Origin: Bacteroidota bacterium
GTDB lineage: Bacteria > Bacteroidota > Bacteroidia > Cytophagales > Cyclobacteriaceae
DNA: 64,000 nt
Reading direction: 5' to 3'
Assembly: GCA_023417065.1 (NCBI GenBank)
Contig: JAEZGH010000155.1
Location: forward strand, 1 to 64,000
In this document: piece after piece, positions 28,037-37,042 of the stretch
How positions within the stretch are numbered: the first letter of the stretch is position 1
Layout of the letters: each line of letters starts with the position of its first letter
Notes under the pieces: generated by a model
The model's database searches: none
What the model was told of the DNA's origin: nothing
The model's input: only the letters and a program-made list of their open reading frames with translations
Translations under genes and position numbers: made by a program

Positions 28037-28669
28037 TTATACGGTATAGGGTTGAGGGTTCTTCTGTTTATATTTCTGATAGAGCTTCCGGCCCTTGTCG
28101 GTAAAGAGGCCGTGAATGTAGTGGTCGAACAATTGGGCCTGAACTTCAGCGAATGAAAACCGGTCGCGGGGGAACAGGCTGTTGTCGAATGCCATCTGCA
28201 CCTGCTCAAGACGCATGATGGCCATGATCTCAAGGTTTAAGTCATCGCGGAAGTAGCCTTCCTCAATGCCTTGCCTGAGACTTCGGATGATGTTCTCACT
28301 GATAAAATCTTGTTTAAACTTTAACCATTCGATCCATGCTGACTGATGATATTTCTGCATATCAAAGAGGACACTCGGATTGATGTTCTTCATGTTTTCT
28401 TTCAGGCAGTATGAAATCTTCACCATTTCCTCGACAGCATTTTTCGAATGATCGGCGATGTGTTCGAACTGTTGTTTCTGCCGAAGCATATGGAGCTTGG
28501 CGACAGAGGCGACTACTTCGTCCTTATCCGCAAAGTGCTGATAGATCGTTTTTTTCGAGACGCCAAGGTGGCGTGCTATGTCGTCCATTGAAACGCTGCG
28601 TAAACCATATTTCATAAAAAGGTCGTCGGCGCCTTTCAACAGTTTTTCTTTTTGCTCTTGTCCTTCCAT
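28037..28669 (-). CDS. TetR-family transcriptional regulator of the efflux operon
   Basis: 210 residues. The N-terminal helix-turn-helix spans about 20-55: SMDDIARHLGVSKKTIYQHFADKDE is the standard TetR DNA-binding signature (YQHF). The remainder is a helical ligand-binding and dimer domain. As first gene of the operon it probably represses its own promoter and the pump genes. An inverted repeat, GGAAAC-N16-GTTTCC, starts 15 bp upstream of the ATG next to a -7 element, an arrangement that fits autorepression. Confidence 0.92.
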   Translation of the reverse strand: MEGQEQKEKLLKGADDLFMKYGLRSVSMDDIARHLGVSKKTIYQHFADKDEVVASVAKLHMLRQKQQFEHIADHSKNAVEEMVKISYCLKENMKNINPSVLFDMQKYHQSAWIEWLKFKQDFISENIIRSLRQGIEEGYFRDDLNLEIMAIMRLEQVQMAFDNSLFPRDRFSFAEVQAQLFDHYIHGLFTDKGRKLYQKYKQKNPQPYTV

Positions 28670-28674
28670 GGCGG

Positions 28675-28720
28675 CAAAACTATGGAAACAAAATAAATAA
28701 TAAAAGTTTCCAGTGTTTCC
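28675..28720 (-). promoter_or_regulatory. Promoter -7 box and candidate TetR operator of the efflux operon
   Basis: On the minus strand TAGTTTTG (28675-28682) matches TAnnTTTG exactly and lies 5 bp before the tetR ATG, implying a very short leader. Just upstream are GGAAAC (28684-28689), GTTTCC (28706-28711) and a second GTTTCC (28715-28720). The inverted pair covers the region where polymerase would bind, so it is a good operator candidate. Nothing else is seen up to the gene at 28947. Confidence 0.5.
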
Positions 28721-28946
28721 TTAAACGCAAGGGTTACGGCCAGGTTGTGAAATGCTGCAGAAAAAGTTATGAAGTGTTGAAGTTTTCGGTTGAAGGCACA
28801 GTTACGATAGCTAAGACGCAGAGCGAAACATTTTATTTTTATTTAGCTCCAAATTCCTTTGATGTTGTGCCTTACAATTCGCTGCGATGTTCAGGTATGA
28901 GTCTACCGGAACCGTTGGTTAAACACTCATCGTTTGAGAGCGTTTA

Positions 28947-29309
28947 TCAATCGTTTGAAGTTTCAGATGTCGATGATTGTTCGCGTTCCCACGAACACCA
29001 CTTCTCCTTCATCTTCTGTTTGAAAGCTTCGCGTTCAGCGGGATCCAGTGACTGAAGTTTTTCCTGAAATTTTTCGCGCCAGTTTGAATGCGATACATGA
29101 CCGTGGTTTCTATGGCCGCGCGACCAGACTCCCCAGGTGAGAATCTTGCTTAATAGTAAAAGTCCAAGTGACTGCAAATAGGATATTTGCGGACCATTAA
29201 AAAGATCCGGTACCAGCCAGTTCCACAATACCATCGTAATTCCCCCCAAGGCCAACAGGCCGACCAAACCCGCCAATGCACACCGCCAGAAAAATGTTCG
29301 TTTGTTCAT
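28947..29309 (-). CDS. Small two-helix membrane protein with His-rich segment
   Basis: 120 residues from the ATG at 29309. Two hydrophobic helices (about 8-31 and 43-60) precede a cytosolic or periplasmic part with RGHRNHGHVSH and a charged helix, DPAEREAFKQKMKEKWCSWE. No family was recognised. It lies 12 bp downstream of an ECF sigma factor gene and is surely co-transcribed with it. The His/Cys content hints at metal binding, and the position is where an anti-sigma factor is often found, but it lacks known anti-sigma domains. Confidence 0.65.
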   Translation of the reverse strand: MNKRTFFWRCALAGLVGLLALGGITMVLWNWLVPDLFNGPQISYLQSLGLLLLSKILTWGVWSRGHRNHGHVSHSNWREKFQEKLQSLDPAEREAFKQKMKEKWCSWEREQSSTSETSND

Positions 29310-29321
29310 CACCAGTTCATT

Positions 29322-29876
29322 TTAAATATCCTCATACAATCGTTGAAGTCTCTTGCGCAAGGCTAGAATAGCATACCGTTTCCTGGAAAGTAAGGTATTT
29401 ATTGATATGCCCCGCTCTTCCGATATTTCACGGAAGCTTCTCTCCTCTATCTCATTCAATATGAATATCTCACGCTGTTCTGCCGGAAGTTCGTCAAGGG
29501 CTTCCATGATTGCTTCCCAGATAACTTCTCTGAAGAATGAATCTTCGGGAGTGTTACCCAGGTCGGGAAGGATATCCTGAAGGGTAAGGGGTGCTTCGTC
29601 GTCGGCACCGGAAGCCCGTTCAAGGTCTGTCCGTTGAGGCCGACTGGCATCCCGTCGATACCGGTCGATGATCTTGTTTCTCGCCACCGAAAATAGCCAG
29701 GACGTCACCCGGTCCAGCGATTCGATAGAATCAAATCCTGCCACGAACTGGTAGAATACATCCTGAAGAATGTCCTCCGCCTCCTCCGTCGAAGAAACCC
29801 GGTTCCGGATGAAAGAAAGTAACCGGTCTTTCTCCTTCAAGAATGTTTGTTCTTTAAGCTGCATGGCAAAATCCAT
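29322..29876 (-). CDS. ECF-type RNA polymerase sigma factor
   Basis: 184 residues from the ATG at 29876; a TTG five codons upstream is less likely. Region 2 is seen at about 20-90: AEDILQDVFYQFVAGFDSI and VTSWLFSVARNKIIDRYRR. Region 4 is at about 125-180: ALDELPAEQREIFILNEIEE and SFREISEERGISINTLLSRK, the DNA-binding helix. A 45-residue acidic linker separates them. It redirects RNA polymerase to a small regulon, signal unknown. It is divergent from the alpha/beta hydrolase and followed by the membrane protein gene. Confidence 0.93.
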   Translation of the reverse strand: MDFAMQLKEQTFLKEKDRLLSFIRNRVSSTEEAEDILQDVFYQFVAGFDSIESLDRVTSWLFSVARNKIIDRYRRDASRPQRTDLERASGADDEAPLTLQDILPDLGNTPEDSFFREVIWEAIMEALDELPAEQREIFILNEIEERSFREISEERGISINTLLSRKRYAILALRKRLQRLYEDI

Positions 29877-29992
29877 AGGAGCGCGATTCAAGGTTTGATC
29901 CGTAGACGATCTGTAGCGACTATTATTTTAATATCAGAGAAAATAATCATCCATTCAACCCCGGCCGATTCCCTATATTGTGGACCAAAACT

Positions 29993-30814
29993 ATGGAAAT
30001 TGAATGGAATGGCATCCGATTGTTTTATAGCAAAACGGGAACTGGTCCTGAAAATCTGCTCTTGTTTCATGGTTTTGGTCAGCATCGGACAGTATTCAAC
30101 GATCTTACCCATCAAATAACTTCCCGGTATACCTGCTATTCATTTGACCTGTTTTTTCACGGCGAAGACAGTCATACACGCTATTCCAAACCCATTTCCA
30201 CTGAAGAATGGAACGCGTTGCTGTCGGCATTCCTGACACATGAAAACATCCGATGTTTCTCGATGCTTGGGTTCAGCATCGGTGCCCGACTCGTGTTGAG
30301 TGCCATTCCCTTGTTTATGACGCGCCTTAACACTGTTTATCTCATCGCCCCTGAAGGAATTACCACCAACATCTGGTATCGTCTGGCTACTGCAACAAAA
30401 CCGGGCCGTTACGTGTTCCGGAGGTTCGTGCAGCGCCCGGGATATTTCTTCGCAGCCGCTGAAGGCGTCGAAAGAATGGGACTGCTGCCAGCCAAAGTAG
30501 GGCGATTTGCGCGAAAGATGATGGAAAGCGATGCCAAACGCAGGCGCGTCTATGATACGTGGATGATGTTGTCGGAACTGAAAACAGATCAGCAGGAACT
30601 CATTGAATCACTGAACAACGCCAGCATTCGGGTGGTCATAATTCTTGGAAAACGCGACCGGATAATCCCCGCTGCGCCAATCCTCGAGTTTGCGAGAAAA
30701 CTACGGCAAAAGGCCGTCGTTCATCAGATCAATTCAGCACACGTACCCATGATCCGGAACGTTTCGAAAGACTGTGACAAAATCTTTATATCTGGAAGTG
30801 ATATCCAATACTAA
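29993..30814 (+). CDS. Alpha/beta hydrolase
   Basis: 273 residues from the ATG at 29993 (MEIEWNGIRLFYSKTGTG); a TTG at 29978 is a weaker choice. Oxyanion-hole motif LLLFHGFGQ, nucleophile elbow GFSIGARL (Ser), acid in LGKRDRIIP (Asp) and catalytic His in NSAHVPMI are all present, so it should be an active serine hydrolase. A cap domain lies between about 135 and 205. The substrate cannot be told. Its last 29 bp overlap the 3' end of the convergent outer-membrane protein gene. Confidence 0.88.
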   Translation: MEIEWNGIRLFYSKTGTGPENLLLFHGFGQHRTVFNDLTHQITSRYTCYSFDLFFHGEDSHTRYSKPISTEEWNALLSAFLTHENIRCFSMLGFSIGARLVLSAIPLFMTRLNTVYLIAPEGITTNIWYRLATATKPGRYVFRRFVQRPGYFFAAAEGVERMGLLPAKVGRFARKMMESDAKRRRVYDTWMMLSELKTDQQELIESLNNASIRVVIILGKRDRIIPAAPILEFARKLRQKAVVHQINSAHVPMIRNVSKDCDKIFISGSDIQY

Positions 30815-31349
30815 TCTGAACCGGTGCCGGATCGGATAAATTGATAATATTCGGATTCTTCTTCAGATCGTCCATATCGTCCCTGAATTCGGCAGACCGA
30901 AGCGGGAACGACAACCCGAAATTCCAGAAATTCCGGTTCTTCATACGCAATTCAATTCCCCCGCCAAATGTTGGCCCGTAGTACGTCCTGTTCTTTTCGC
31001 TGAGTCCATCGATAACAATTACAGCGTTATAGCCATACATGCCTGTAACATAGGGACATACTTTATTATCGGGCAGAATACGAACCACCAGTCCCCCGTT
31101 GTAACCGGCGCCATTCAGGTTGTAGCCAATTGCGCCGAAGAGCGACACGTATTTAACCGGCGCAAACATTAGTTTACCACCGATCCCGCCGTAGTCAAAG
31201 CCCAACCCTATACCGATGCTAACATCGATGTCAAGAGATTCGCGAAATTCAAAATTTTCATCGTATTGATCTTCGTCGACATTATCCGACTGGGCAAAAA
31301 CTGTTAGCGAGGGAAAAGCTAGTAGCAGAAACCAAATAGCCTTCTTCAT
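30786..31349 (-). CDS. Small outer-membrane beta-barrel protein
   Basis: 187 residues from the ATG at 31349 (MKKAIWFLLLAFPSLTVFAQ signal peptide). After an acidic linker, alternating strands with many Gly, Tyr and Phe residues run to the terminal IGYHFQI, the pattern of an 8-stranded barrel. No closer family assigned. Convergent with the hydrolase gene, with 29 bp of overlap at the 3' ends. Confidence 0.7.
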   Translation of the reverse strand: MKKAIWFLLLAFPSLTVFAQSDNVDEDQYDENFEFRESLDIDVSIGIGLGFDYGGIGGKLMFAPVKYVSLFGAIGYNLNGAGYNGGLVVRILPDNKVCPYVTGMYGYNAVIVIDGLSEKNRTYYGPTFGGGIELRMKNRNFWNFGLSFPLRSAEFRDDMDDLKKNPNIINLSDPAPVQISIGYHFQI

Positions 31350-31438
31350 AAACGGGGTTATCACAACACGAAAATACTCCTTTTTCTTTTAGCGCCGGGG
31401 AATACATAAAAAATCGGCATGAATAACACTAAAAAGTG

Positions 31439-31446
31439 TACTTTTG
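31439..31446 (+). promoter_or_regulatory. -7 element of purL
   Basis: TACTTTTG matches TAnnTTTG exactly, 27 bp before the purL ATG. No clear -33 TTG is seen at the expected distance. Confidence 0.5.
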
Positions 31447-31473
31447 CGGCATCTTTTAACTCGCTAGTTCCTC

Positions 31474-34400
31474 ATGATTCTATTCTTCCGTTCCAAGGCC
31501 GACATCGTCTTCGCTGTTGGCGTAGTACAGTCTTTGCCAGACAATGACATTCAGAAACTTAGCTGGCTTTTCGGCGGCGCGGAATTGTTGCCGGCAACGG
31601 AAATCGACAGCTTTTTTGTTGGTCCGCGCAAGGAAATGATTACACCCTGGAGTACGAATGCGGTGGAAATCACCCAAACGATGGGAGTACAGGGAATACA
31701 ACGCATTGAGGAATTCTTTCCGGTAGCCGGCCCTGACGCGACTCACGACAGGATGCTTCAGCATTTGTATAACCGGCTCGATCAGGATGTGTTCACCATT
31801 TACCACACACCGGAGCCCATTGTTGAAGTTGACGATATTGATAGCTACAGCAAGAAAGAGGGCCTCGCGCTTAGCCCTGAAGAAGTTGCTTATCTTGAGA
31901 ACGTAAGCCGCGAGCTGGGACGGAAATTAACCGACAGCGAAGTGTTCGGTTTTTCTCAGGTGAACTCCGAACACTGCCGGCACAAGATATTCAACGGAAC
32001 CTTTATCATCGATGGCACGGAACAACCTTCAACACTGTTTCAGCTGATCAAAAAGACATCGAAGGAAAACCCGAATTATCTGGTGTCTGCATACAAAGAC
32101 AATGTCGCCTTTATACAGGGACCGCTGATCGAGCAGTTCGCGCCGGCACGCCAGGATGTGCCTGATTATTTCCGCGTAGAAAAGATTGAATCGGTAATAT
32201 CACTCAAGGCTGAGACACACAACTTCCCTACTACCGTAGAGCCGTTCAACGGAGCAGCTACTGGTTCAGGTGGGGAAATCCGCGACCGTCTTGCTGGTGG
32301 AAAAGGTGCGCTTCCTCTTGCCGGAACAGCCGTATACATCACATCGTATCCACGACTGGAGGGTGGTCGCCCCTGGGAGAAAAAATTCGAAGAGCGCAAA
32401 TGGTTGTATCAGAGCCCCGAAGAAATACTTATCAAGGCTTCCGATGGAGCCTCCGACTTTGGTAACAAGTTCGGTCAGCCACTCATCAACGGCAGTGTCC
32501 TGACCTTCGAACACTTCGAAGAAGGTAAGCGATTCGCATTCGACAAAGTCATCATGCTTGCCGGGGGCGTAGGCTTTGGGAAAGCAAAAGACAGCAAAAA
32601 AGAAAAACTCGAAAAAGGCGACAAGATCGTTTTGCTCGGAGGCGACAATTATCGCATTGGAATGGGCGGCGGCGCCGTGTCATCTGTGGCTACAGGTGAA
32701 TACGGAAACGCCATCGAGTTGAACGCAATTCAGCGATCAAATCCCGAGATGCAAAAACGCGTTATGAACGCGATCCGCGCTATGGCGGAAATGGATAACA
32801 ACCCTATCGTATCTATTCACGATCACGGTGCGGGCGGGCACCTCAACTGTCTGAGTGAACTGCTTGAAGATACCGGTGGCGTTATTCACATCGACAAGCT
32901 TCCCGTAGGTGATCCTACATTGTCGGATAAGGAAATTATCAGTAACGAATCACAGGAGCGTATGGGGCTTGCTGTGAGGGAAAAAGACATCGATATCCTT
33001 CGCAAAGTTTCAGAACGGGAGCGCGCTCCTTTTTATGTTATCGGCGAAGCCACCGGAGATCAGCAGTTTACCTTTGAAAAAGCCGGACAGGAAAAGAAGC
33101 CTGTGCATTTTTCACTCCGCCACCTCTTTGGTTCATCGCCGAAGACAATCCTCGTCGACGAAACGGTAAACGAAACGCTTCAACCCCTGCAATACGATGC
33201 CTCAGAAATTCGCGAGTATATCGCACAGGTACTGCAGCTGGAATCGGTAGCTTGTAAAGACTGGCTCACGAATAAGGTAGATCGCTCTGTTACAGGTAAG
33301 GTGGCTACGCAACAAACATGCGGACCTATCCAGCTTCCCCTGAATAACGTGGGCGTCATGGCGTTGGATTTCACGTCGCATAAAGGTGTTGCTACAGCCA
33401 TCGGACATGCACCTGGCGCTGCCCTTATCGATCCTGCCGCGGGCAGCAAACTGGCGATTGCTGAATCGCTGACCAACATCGTATGGGCTCCCCTCTCACA
33501 CGGGCTTCGCGGTGTATCACTGAGTGCCAACTGGATGTGGCCCGCGAAGAATAAAGGTGAAGATGCGCGATTGTACAAAGCGGTAGAAGCGGTAAGCGAA
33601 TTCGCCATAGAGCTTGGAATCAATATCCCGACAGGAAAGGATTCTCTTTCCATGACGCAAAAATATCCCGATGGAAAAACGGTCTACGCTCCAGGCACAG
33701 TGATCATTTCTGCAGTTGGTGAAGTTGAAGATATCCGTCGCACTGTAACACCGGTAGTTGCTCCTGTCGAAGGATCGAAGATCATTTACATCGACTTTAG
33801 CAACGATTCGCGTAAGCTTGGCGGAAGCGCTTTTGCACAGATTGTGAATCAACTCGGCAATGAGGCTCCCACAATTCGCGATGCAGAATACTTTGGCAAA
33901 GCCTTCGAAGCAGTTCAGCAACTCGTCGGAGACGAGAGCATATATGCAGGTCACGACATTTCCGAAGGCGGTCTCATCACGGCACTGCTCGAGATGTGTT
34001 TCGCTATTCCACATACAGGCATGACGTTGAATTTGCAGAACCTCGATCAGGATCTGGTAAGGGCGCTCTTTGCAGAAAACCCCGGCGTCGTTGTACAGGT
34101 GAAAGACGAATCTCGTGTAGTCGAAACGTTGACCAAACACGGCATACGATACAGCATTATCGGATTCCTTTCCGGAGAGCGCAAGTTAAGTATCCGTCAT
34201 AAGGACGGCGTGCTCGCACTCAACATCGATGAACTGCGCAACGACTGGTTCCGCACCTCGTATTTGCTCGACAAAAAGCAGCGCAGTCCGGAACTCGCTG
34301 AAAAGCGTTATCGCAATTACGACAACCAATTGCTTCACTATAAGTTTCCGGAGCATTTCACAGGACGTTTCAGCGATCTAGGGCTTACACCAAAACGAAA

Positions 34401-35163
34401 TGATAAGTCCGGCATCCGCGCTGCCATCATTCGCGAGAAAGGTGTCAACGGCGATCGCGAGATGGCCTACTCACTATACCTTGCTGGCTTTGATGTTAAG
34501 GATGTGCATATGACAGATCTGGTTTCAGGTCGTGAAGATCTTTCCGACGTCAACCTGATCGTCTTCGTCGGAGGATTTTCCAACTCAGATGTACTCGGTT
34601 CCGCCAAGGGATGGGCCGGTGCATTCCTGTACAATCCGAAGGCCAAGCGGGCACTGGAGCGCTTCTATCAGCGGAATGACACCCTCAGCCTGGGTGTGTG
34701 TAACGGGTGTCAGCTCGTCATGGAGCTGGGCCTGCTGTATCCGGACTGGAAAGACCACCCGAAAATGCATCACAATGCGTCGGGACGATTTGAGTCGTCG
34801 TTCCTGAACGTCAGCATCCCTGAAAACGACTCTGTGATGTTCAAGAGTCTGGCAGGCTCAAGACTTGGTGTATGGATAGCTCATGGCGAGGGCCGTTTTG
34901 AACTTCCTGAAGACGGATCGTTCTATCGGGTTGCAGCGAAATACAGCTACGATGAATATCCGGGCACGCCTTCGGGGTCGAGCTTCTCGGTCGCGGCGCT
35001 TTATTCGAAGGATGGGCGTCACCTCGCGATAATGCCACACATTGAACGTTCGCTGTTCCCCTGGAACTGGCCTTATTATCCGGAAAGCCGGAAAGGCGAT
35101 GAGATCTCTCCGTGGATCGAGGCGTTCGTCAATGCGCGTGATTGGATCAAAGGCCAGCGCTAG
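31474..35163 (+). CDS. purL: Phosphoribosylformylglycinamidine synthase, single-chain form
   Basis: 1,229 residues: the large one-polypeptide FGAM synthase of Bacteroidota and proteobacteria, rather than the PurS-PurL-PurQ complex. It makes FGAM from FGAR, ATP and glutamine in purine synthesis. N-terminal PurS-like region (about 1-140), linker and two AIRS-type ATP-binding halves (FSQVNSEHCRHKIFNG, ETHNFPTTVEPFNGAATGSG, and a second copy near 640-900) and a C-terminal class I glutaminase with nucleophile Cys1076 in LGVCNGCQ and the His/Glu pair in PHIERSLFP. All key motifs are intact. Confidence 0.97.
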   Translation: MILFFRSKADIVFAVGVVQSLPDNDIQKLSWLFGGAELLPATEIDSFFVGPRKEMITPWSTNAVEITQTMGVQGIQRIEEFFPVAGPDATHDRMLQHLYNRLDQDVFTIYHTPEPIVEVDDIDSYSKKEGLALSPEEVAYLENVSRELGRKLTDSEVFGFSQVNSEHCRHKIFNGTFIIDGTEQPSTLFQLIKKTSKENPNYLVSAYKDNVAFIQGPLIEQFAPARQDVPDYFRVEKIESVISLKAETHNFPTTVEPFNGAATGSGGEIRDRLAGGKGALPLAGTAVYITSYPRLEGGRPWEKKFEERKWLYQSPEEILIKASDGASDFGNKFGQPLINGSVLTFEHFEEGKRFAFDKVIMLAGGVGFGKAKDSKKEKLEKGDKIVLLGGDNYRIGMGGGAVSSVATGEYGNAIELNAIQRSNPEMQKRVMNAIRAMAEMDNNPIVSIHDHGAGGHLNCLSELLEDTGGVIHIDKLPVGDPTLSDKEIISNESQERMGLAVREKDIDILRKVSERERAPFYVIGEATGDQQFTFEKAGQEKKPVHFSLRHLFGSSPKTILVDETVNETLQPLQYDASEIREYIAQVLQLESVACKDWLTNKVDRSVTGKVATQQTCGPIQLPLNNVGVMALDFTSHKGVATAIGHAPGAALIDPAAGSKLAIAESLTNIVWAPLSHGLRGVSLSANWMWPAKNKGEDARLYKAVEAVSEFAIELGINIPTGKDSLSMTQKYPDGKTVYAPGTVIISAVGEVEDIRRTVTPVVAPVEGSKIIYIDFSNDSRKLGGSAFAQIVNQLGNEAPTIRDAEYFGKAFEAVQQLVGDESIYAGHDISEGGLITALLEMCFAIPHTGMTLNLQNLDQDLVRALFAENPGVVVQVKDESRVVETLTKHGIRYSIIGFLSGERKLSIRHKDGVLALNIDELRNDWFRTSYLLDKKQRSPELAEKRYRNYDNQLLHYKFPEHFTGRFSDLGLTPKRNDKSGIRAAIIREKGVNGDREMAYSLYLAGFDVKDVHMTDLVSGREDLSDVNLIVFVGGFSNSDVLGSAKGWAGAFLYNPKAKRALERFYQRNDTLSLGVCNGCQLVMELGLLYPDWKDHPKMHHNASGRFESSFLNVSIPENDSVMFKSLAGSRLGVWIAHGEGRFELPEDGSFYRVAAKYSYDEYPGTPSGSSFSVAALYSKDGRHLAIMPHIERSLFPWNWPYYPESRKGDEISPWIEAFVNARDWIKGQR

Positions 35164-35192
35164 AAACAAAAGGGACTGAAGGACTGTTTCTA
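35161..35192 (+). terminator. Hairpin at the purL stop codon
   Basis: TAGAAACA (35161-35168, starting with the purL stop) pairs with TGTTTCTA (35185-35192), 8 bp with a 16-nt loop. No T-run follows directly, so it may be a 3'-end hairpin rather than a true terminator. Confidence 0.35.
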
Positions 35193-35236
35193 CTCGGAAG
35201 TTTTATTTATATTCCGCTTCCATAACCTTCGGACCT

Positions 35237-35809
35237 ATGAAAAGAGTGCTACCGCTTTTGATGCTCGGTGTCTTGTTTGCGTCGTGCCTGGGATACAAGG
35301 AACTCCCCGTTGAATACGATTACAGTTATAAGGGCAACTTCAAGAAGTATCGCACCTTTGATATAATGCGCCCTGCTGGTCCTGCGGATTCATCTATGAC
35401 GAATGACGTCATCGAAAAATCGATTATCGCGCGGATGAAATTCCTGGGCTATCGTCAGGTGGCCAACAAGCCACATCTGATCATAGGGTTCAAAATGTTC
35501 AACGACAGTCTGAAATTCAACGGCTATAACCAACCTGCTATTGAGGAATGGATCCGATCCCAGAAAGAGGATCTGGAATATGACCAGCAGAAGTTTTACC
35601 TGCGGACGGGCACGCTGCTGATTCAGTTTTACGATCGCCGCCAGAACCGGTCTATCTGGCAGGGATATGCCACCACCCAGTACGGGTCAATAGACTTCAA
35701 CAATAGCCGCCATTTGCGGAATGCGGTTATTTCGATCCTCGACAAATACCGCTTCTGGGCGGAAGGATTCATCGAAGGCACCACAATTTCGCAGGAAAAT
35801 GATCTGTAA
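35237..35809 (+). CDS. DUF4136 domain lipoprotein
   Basis: 190 residues. Lipoprotein signal MKRVLPLLMLGVLFASC with a clear lipobox (FASC, Cys17). The body, with V-x-Y-D-Y-S near the start, a YRTFDIMRP segment and SIWQGYATTQ later, matches DUF4136, a family of periplasmic-facing lipoproteins of unknown function common in Bacteroidota. It stands alone between purL and tRNA-Gln. Confidence 0.82.
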   Translation: MKRVLPLLMLGVLFASCLGYKELPVEYDYSYKGNFKKYRTFDIMRPAGPADSSMTNDVIEKSIIARMKFLGYRQVANKPHLIIGFKMFNDSLKFNGYNQPAIEEWIRSQKEDLEYDQQKFYLRTGTLLIQFYDRRQNRSIWQGYATTQYGSIDFNNSRHLRNAVISILDKYRFWAEGFIEGTTISQENDL

Positions 35810-35847
35810 ATTTTTCGCCCGGTTTTAGAAATCTTCGAAACTTATTC

Positions 35848-35855
35848 TACCTTTG
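35848..35855 (+). promoter_or_regulatory. -7 element of tRNA-Gln
   Basis: TACCTTTG matches TAnnTTTG exactly, 51 bp before the mature tRNA. The -33 region is weak. Confidence 0.5.
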
Positions 35856-35906
35856 CAATCCCAAAATAAAGGGTCCCACGCTGGATTGCCGTTATTTTGG
35901 CGTGAT

Positions 35907-35979
35907 TGTCCGATGGTGTAACTGGCAACACGCCTGATTTTGATTCAGGAAAGTCCAGGTTCGAGCCCTGGTCGGACAA
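35907..35979 (+). tRNA. tRNA-Gln, anticodon TTG
   Basis: A full cloverleaf can be drawn: acceptor TGTCCGA/TCGGACA, D arm with GGTGTAACTGGCA, anticodon stem CCTGA/TCAGG enclosing loop TTTTGAT (anticodon TTG, reads CAA), T arm CCAGG-TTCGAGC-CCTGG, discriminator A. The CCA end is not encoded. A terminator begins 4 bp later. Confidence 0.95.
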
Positions 35980-35982
35980 CGG

Positions 35983-36012
35983 AAATCCCCCCGAGAGGTC
36001 GGGGGGATTTTT
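35983..36012 (+). terminator. Intrinsic terminator of tRNA-Gln
   Basis: AAATCCCCCC (35983-35992) pairs with GGGGGGATTT (36001-36010), loop 8 nt, followed by T's. Confidence 0.88.
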
Positions 36013-36080
36013 AGTTATCGGTTGAATGGGTTTTTCAGTACCTTCGCTCCTGTTCCTCCCTTAACACTAACCTTGTAAGC

Positions 36081-37010
36081 ATGGCCGTAAAAATTTTCAG
36101 CGGAAGAGCAACTTCTTACCTGGCAGAAAAAATTGCCAATGCATATGGCGAACCGCTGGGTGAAGTTGATTATCAGCAGTTCAGCGATGGCGAAATGTCC
36201 CCGTTCATTCGTGAATCTGTCCGCGGCCATGAAGTATTCATCATCCAGTCTACTTTCCCGCCTTCCGACAACCTGATGGAATTACTGCTGATGTGCGATG
36301 CCGCCCGACGCGCCAGCGCCTCCAGCGTAAATGTTGTAATTCCTTATTTCGGATATGCACGGCAGGATCGGAAAGACAGGCCCCGCGTAGCTATCGCCGC
36401 CAAACTTCACGCTAACCTGATCTCTGCCGCGGGTGCAAGCCGCATCATGACCTGCGACCTCCACGCGGACCAGATTCAGGGATTCTTCGACATCCCCGTA
36501 GATCACATGGACGGCTCGTACATTTTCGTCCCCTACCTCAAGTCATTGGGGCTGGATAAGATCATGTTCGCGTCCCCTGACGTGGGTGGCATCAAACGCG
36601 CCAGAAGTTTCGCCAAGTTCTTCCACGCCGACCTCGCAGTCTGCGACAAGTATCGCAAGGAAGCCAACAAGGTTCAGTCGATGCGCCTCATTGGTGAAGT
36701 CGATGGCATGGACGTCATCCTCGTCGATGACCTCGTTGATACAGCCGGAACGATCTGCAAGGCAGCAGCGCTGCTCAAAGAGAAAGGTGCGAAATCCGTC
36801 CGCGCCGTATGTACTCACGCGGTGCTCAGCGGCAACGCATACGAAAATATCGAAAACTCAGCCCTTGAAGAATTGGTCGTCACCGATACGATCCCGCTGA
36901 AACAACAAAGCAGCAAGATTAAGGTGCTAACCGTGTCAACTCTGTTCGCAAAGGCGATCCGGAAAATTCACGACAACGAATCGATCAGCTCGCTGTTCAT
37001 CAAACTTTAG
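36081..37010 (+). CDS. prs: Ribose-phosphate pyrophosphokinase
   Basis: 309 residues; makes PRPP from ribose 5-phosphate and ATP for nucleotide, His and Trp synthesis. Motifs: VNVVIPYFGYARQDRK (ATP-binding flexible loop), MTCDLHADQIQGFF with the catalytic His, and the PRPP-binding loop ILVDDLVDTAGT. Start ATG at 36081. Followed after 32 bp by rplY in the same direction, a pairing also found in other bacteria. A near-consensus -7 box TACCTTCG lies at 36039-36046. Confidence 0.97.
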   Translation: MAVKIFSGRATSYLAEKIANAYGEPLGEVDYQQFSDGEMSPFIRESVRGHEVFIIQSTFPPSDNLMELLLMCDAARRASASSVNVVIPYFGYARQDRKDRPRVAIAAKLHANLISAAGASRIMTCDLHADQIQGFFDIPVDHMDGSYIFVPYLKSLGLDKIMFASPDVGGIKRARSFAKFFHADLAVCDKYRKEANKVQSMRLIGEVDGMDVILVDDLVDTAGTICKAAALLKEKGAKSVRAVCTHAVLSGNAYENIENSALEELVVTDTIPLKQQSSKIKVLTVSTLFAKAIRKIHDNESISSLFIKL

Positions 37011-37042
37011 AAACTAATTACAAATCATAAACAATTAATACC

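Noticed and set aside
28747..29055. Plus-strand 102-codon frame
   Set aside because: Its second half is antisense to the membrane protein gene, and it has no recognisable domain.
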